Shown here: positions 13,619 through 15,928 of the stretch, one piece after another | Numbering within the stretch: the first letter of the stretch is position 1 | How the letters are laid out: each line of letters opens with the position of its first letter | Source: Caryophanales bacterium | GTDB lineage: Bacteria > Bacillota_I > Bacilli_A > RF39 > UBA660 | Assembly (NCBI GenBank): GCA_016291995.1 | Contig: JAEEZV010000018.1 | Location: forward strand, 1-15,928 | Reading direction: 5' to 3' | Length of the DNA stretch: 15,928 nt | Program-made: the position numbers and the translations under genes | Notes under the pieces: model-generated | Database searches by the model: none | Told to the model about the DNA's origin: nothing | What the model saw: only the letters and a program-made list of their open reading frames with translations

Positions 13619-14791
13619 ATGGATGAAAATTTAGAGAGAGTATATCAAGATAATAAGTCATTAATTATCAATATCTATAAAAGCACTGAACACGCTGATA
13701 TATCAATCGATGAATACACGCAAATAGTTTATGATGAAATTAAGATTTCAATGGATAAATCTGAAAAGCCTGGATATAGTGATTACTTATATGAAAGAAT
13801 TACATATCGTTTGTTACTAATATCTGATGTAAAAAGAGATTATGTTGAATATGATGAATTATTTGAAAGGGATTCACAAGATTTATACTTAGCAGAGGTT
13901 AGGATGATTCCGTTACTTACTAAAGAAGAAGAAAAGGCTTTGGCGTATGAAATGAGAAATGGTAACAAGGCTGCCAGAAATAAATTTATTGAAAGTAATT
14001 TACGTCTTGTCTTAACGGTAGCAAGAATGTACAAAACAGATGATGTTTCTATGAAAGATTTGATTGCTGAAGGCAATACTGGTCTTATAACAGCGGTTGA
14101 TAGATTTGATCCGGATAAGGGATTTAGATTTTCTACTTATGCCTTTCACTGGATACGCTATGCTGTAAGACAATCAATATATAATCAAACCGGGGTAGTA
14201 AGACGTCCTCCTAATATATGGCAAGGTATTCATAAATATAGTAAAATTTATAATCGTTTGTTCTCACTTCGTGGCGTGACTCCGAGTGACTCTGAAATAG
14301 CTGAGATAATGAATGTGTCTGTTGAGGCTATAAAAAAACTTAAAACTTATGCAGTACCTATTACTAGTCTAAATGTAAAATTAAATGATGAAGATGATGA
14401 GAGCGCCGAGTTAATGGATGTTGTGGTCGATGACAAACATGATGTAGAAAACGGTGCAATCAACAATGTCATGCGTACGGAAGTTAGAGAATTATTTAAA
14501 AAATGTAATCTAAAGGAAAAAGAAATTGCTGTACTTAAATTATATTATGGTTTTGATGATGAACCTAAAACATTCAAAGAAATTGGAGAAATATTAGGGG
14601 TTACTTATCAAAGAGTAGAACAAATTCATCAGACAGCATTAAAGAGAATACGATTATATAAAATAACGGATAGTTATGCTGTCTATATGGATAATCCTGA
14701 AATTGTAGTTAAAAAATTGGAAAGAATGCGTGAAATATATAAAAAAGGTTATTCGAATCCATATCGTAGTAGAGCATTTAAAGAGGCATAG
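13619..14791 (+). CDS. Sigma-70 family RNA polymerase sigma factor
   Basis: From ATG 13619 this is 390 residues. An in-frame ATG at 13511 would add 36 residues that do not look like a sigma factor and would start upstream of the promoter, so 13619 is chosen (GGTGAT lies just before it). Residues 1-85 are an acidic N-terminal part of unknown structure. Region 1.2 is around LYLAEVRMIPLLTKEEEKAL (89-108). Region 2 spans about 116-190 with NLRLVLTVA, DLIAEGNTGLITAVDRFDP and FRFSTYAFHWIRYAVRQ, the promoter-melting and -10 recognition parts. Region 3 includes TPSDSEIAEIMNVS (221-234). Region 4 has the -35 helix-turn-helix in TFKEIGEILGVTYQRVEQIH (318-337). The -10 helix differs from the principal RpoD consensus (FHWIRYAVRQ rather than WWIRQAITRA), so I favour an alternative, RpoD-like factor. 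It stands alone between the exported-protein locus and hisS; a link to that locus is not shown. Confidence 0.9.
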   Translation: MDENLERVYQDNKSLIINIYKSTEHADISIDEYTQIVYDEIKISMDKSEKPGYSDYLYERITYRLLLISDVKRDYVEYDELFERDSQDLYLAEVRMIPLLTKEEEKALAYEMRNGNKAARNKFIESNLRLVLTVARMYKTDDVSMKDLIAEGNTGLITAVDRFDPDKGFRFSTYAFHWIRYAVRQSIYNQTGVVRRPPNIWQGIHKYSKIYNRLFSLRGVTPSDSEIAEIMNVSVEAIKKLKTYAVPITSLNVKLNDEDDESAELMDVVVDDKHDVENGAINNVMRTEVRELFKKCNLKEKEIAVLKLYYGFDDEPKTFKEIGEILGVTYQRVEQIHQTALKRIRLYKITDSYAVYMDNPEIVVKKLERMREIYKKGYSNPYRSRAFKEA

Positions 14792-14815
14792 ATGACTATT
14801 CCTCTTTTATTTTTA
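14780..14815 (+). terminator. Rho-independent terminator of the sigma factor gene
   Basis: AAAGAGG (14780-14786) pairs with CCTCTTT (14801-14807). Inside it ATAG (14788-14791) pairs with CTAT (14796-14799), giving an 11-bp stem with one mismatch and a 4-nt loop, followed by a T-rich tail. It overlaps the stop codon. Confidence 0.78.
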
Positions 14816-14824
14816 TATTTAATA

Positions 14825-14833
14825 TGATATAAT
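14825..14833 (+). promoter_or_regulatory. Extended -10 promoter element of hisS
   Basis: TGATATAAT (TG-n-TATAAT) ends 24 nt before the hisS ATG. No convincing -35 box is seen at the right spacing. The leader would be under 20 nt, too short for a T-box, so regulation of hisS by uncharged tRNA through such an element is not expected here. Confidence 0.6.
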
Positions 14834-14857
14834 TAATGGGTGAAAGAAGGGATACAT

Positions 14858-15928
14858 ATGAAACTAATGAATGTAAAAGGTACATATGATTATATGCCAA
14901 AAGATATGCTTATTAGAAATAAGATTATCGATACTTTACGTAAGAGTTTTGAACGTTATGGTTATATGCCAGTGGAAACACCGATGTTAAACTATTATGA
15001 ACTACTTAGTTATAAGTATAGCGATGATGCAGAAATACTAAGTGAAATATATCGCCTTACCGATCAAGGGGAAAGAGATTTAGGACTTAGATATGATCTT
15101 ACGGTACCATTTTGTAAAGTAGTTGGTTTGAATAAGGATTTAACCTTACCATTTCGTAGATATGAGATTGGCAAGGTGTTTCGTAATGGGCCAGTAAAAA
15201 CAGGTAGAACGAGAGAATTCTATCAATGTGATGTCGATGTCGTAGGTATTGCTAATAGATATATCGAAGCGGAACAAATGTTAATGGCTATAAACACTTA
15301 TAAGGATTTAGGTATCCCAGTAATAGTAAAATATAATAATCGTCTTCTTATGAGTGGATTAATTGAATTATCAGGAATATCGTCTGATAAAAGAGATAGC
15401 GTTATTGGTATTATCGATAAGATGGAAAAAGTCTCACCTAAGGAACTTAGAGATATGTTAAGTGATATAGATATATCTAATGATAAAATAACAAAATTAT
15501 TAGATTTGTTTGAAAAGGATCTAGATTATTATAAAACACTTATAGATGAGAATGATTTAATCAAAGAAGGGGTATTAGAACTTGAAGAAATCAATGATTA
15601 TTTAACTAAATTAAATATTATAGATGACTGCAAGTTTACACCAACTTTAGCACGTGGATTATCAATATATACGGGTATTGTATTCGAGTTTTATGATAAA
15701 TTGGGTAGAGTAACTAGTGCAATTGGAGCTGGTGGAAGATACGATAAGATTATTACTAATTTTATGGATAATGGTAATAGTTATCCCGCTATCGGTATGT
15801 CTTTTGGATTAGAACCAATCTTTGTTATCTTAAAGCAAGAATTATCTAAAGAAAGACTCGTTGATATCTATCTAGTACCATTAGATACGAATGCCGAAGT
15901 ATTAAAACTAGCTACAAAACTTAGAGAA
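14858..15928 (+). CDS. hisS: Histidyl-tRNA synthetase (3' partial)
   Basis: This class II aminoacyl-tRNA synthetase attaches histidine to tRNA-His in the cytoplasm using ATP. The window holds 357 residues with no stop; the gene continues beyond the edge, where most of the C-terminal anticodon-binding domain (normally about the last 80-100 residues) would lie. The start MKLMNVKGTYDYMP is typical. Motif 2 is RRYEIGKVFRNG...GRTREFYQCD (100-124), and the histidine-specific loop is LARGLSIYTG (264-273), in a version with Ser-Ile where many enzymes have Asp-Tyr. AIGAGGRYD (288-296) and motif 3 AIGMSFGLEP (311-320) follow. The ribosome binding site is AGAAGGG, 6 nt upstream. It has its own promoter after the sigma gene terminator, so it is a separate housekeeping unit that marks the edge of the exported-protein locus. 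Confidence 0.96.
   Translation, partial: MKLMNVKGTYDYMPKDMLIRNKIIDTLRKSFERYGYMPVETPMLNYYELLSYKYSDDAEILSEIYRLTDQGERDLGLRYDLTVPFCKVVGLNKDLTLPFRRYEIGKVFRNGPVKTGRTREFYQCDVDVVGIANRYIEAEQMLMAINTYKDLGIPVIVKYNNRLLMSGLIELSGISSDKRDSVIGIIDKMEKVSPKELRDMLSDIDISNDKITKLLDLFEKDLDYYKTLIDENDLIKEGVLELEEINDYLTKLNIIDDCKFTPTLARGLSIYTGIVFEFYDKLGRVTSAIGAGGRYDKIITNFMDNGNSYPAIGMSFGLEPIFVILKQELSKERLVDIYLVPLDTNAEVLKLATKLRE

Noticed and set aside
1..15928. CRISPR arrays, tRNA or rRNA genes, insertion sequences
   Set aside because: No spaced direct repeats, tRNA-like cloverleaf, rRNA sequence, transposase or terminal inverted repeats were seen on either strand.

Overview
The window is about 16 kb of AT-rich, gene-dense DNA. 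Low GC, A/T-ended codons, AGA-rich arginine use, GGAGG-type ribosome binding sites, TTGC../TATAAT promoters and U-tailed hairpin terminators point to a low-GC member of the Bacillota, probably an uncultured, Mollicutes-allied or Bacilli-type gut lineage. The genetic code looks standard: TGA closes reading frames in ATGA overlaps at 7118-7121 and 12205-12208, and TGG supplies tryptophan. The genus cannot be read from the sequence.

Layout. (1) 3-731: the 3' end of a beta-rich, probably exported protein, closed by a terminator. (2) 848-2647: a two-gene operon with its own promoter and terminator. It encodes a membrane-anchored protein and a TasA/camelysin-like exported protein, which share a C-terminal motif, WIEG.D.DC. 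(3) 2743-4375: a 42-residue small ORF that overlaps a 504-residue cytoplasmic protein of unknown function, again with its own promoter and terminator. (4) 4467-12822: a ten-gene, tightly packed, same-strand run from one visible promoter. In order: a signal-peptidase-like protein that has lost its catalytic serine, a TasA-like protein, an intact SipW-type signal peptidase with a long charged cytoplasmic tail, two exported beta-rich proteins, an unknown cytoplasmic protein, a membrane-anchored McrB-like AAA+ ATPase, a DUF2357-like protein without a recognisable nuclease domain, a second SipW-type signal peptidase, and a further TasA-like protein. (5) 12819-13448, minus strand: another TasA/camelysin-like protein, converging on the operon with overlapping stop codons. 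(6) 13619-14791: a sigma-70 family RNA polymerase sigma factor. (7) 14858 to the window end: histidyl-tRNA synthetase (hisS), cut by the window edge.

Interpretation. Six proteins in the window carry the same kind of N-terminal signal: a membrane segment ending in an (A/G)-x-(F/Y) motif such as TYAWF, TFAWF, TYGLF, SYAKY, EAKY or VAKY. This resembles the signal of SipW-dependent exported proteins (TasA, camelysin). Two intact SipW-type peptidases lie among them. The unusual part is that a membrane-bound McrB-like AAA+ ATPase and its usual DUF2357-type partner sit inside this secretion operon, and the restriction nuclease seems to be absent. I infer a dedicated surface-fibre or surface-layer export and assembly module powered by a McrB-like motor. 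That is a hypothesis from gene content and order, not something shown directly.
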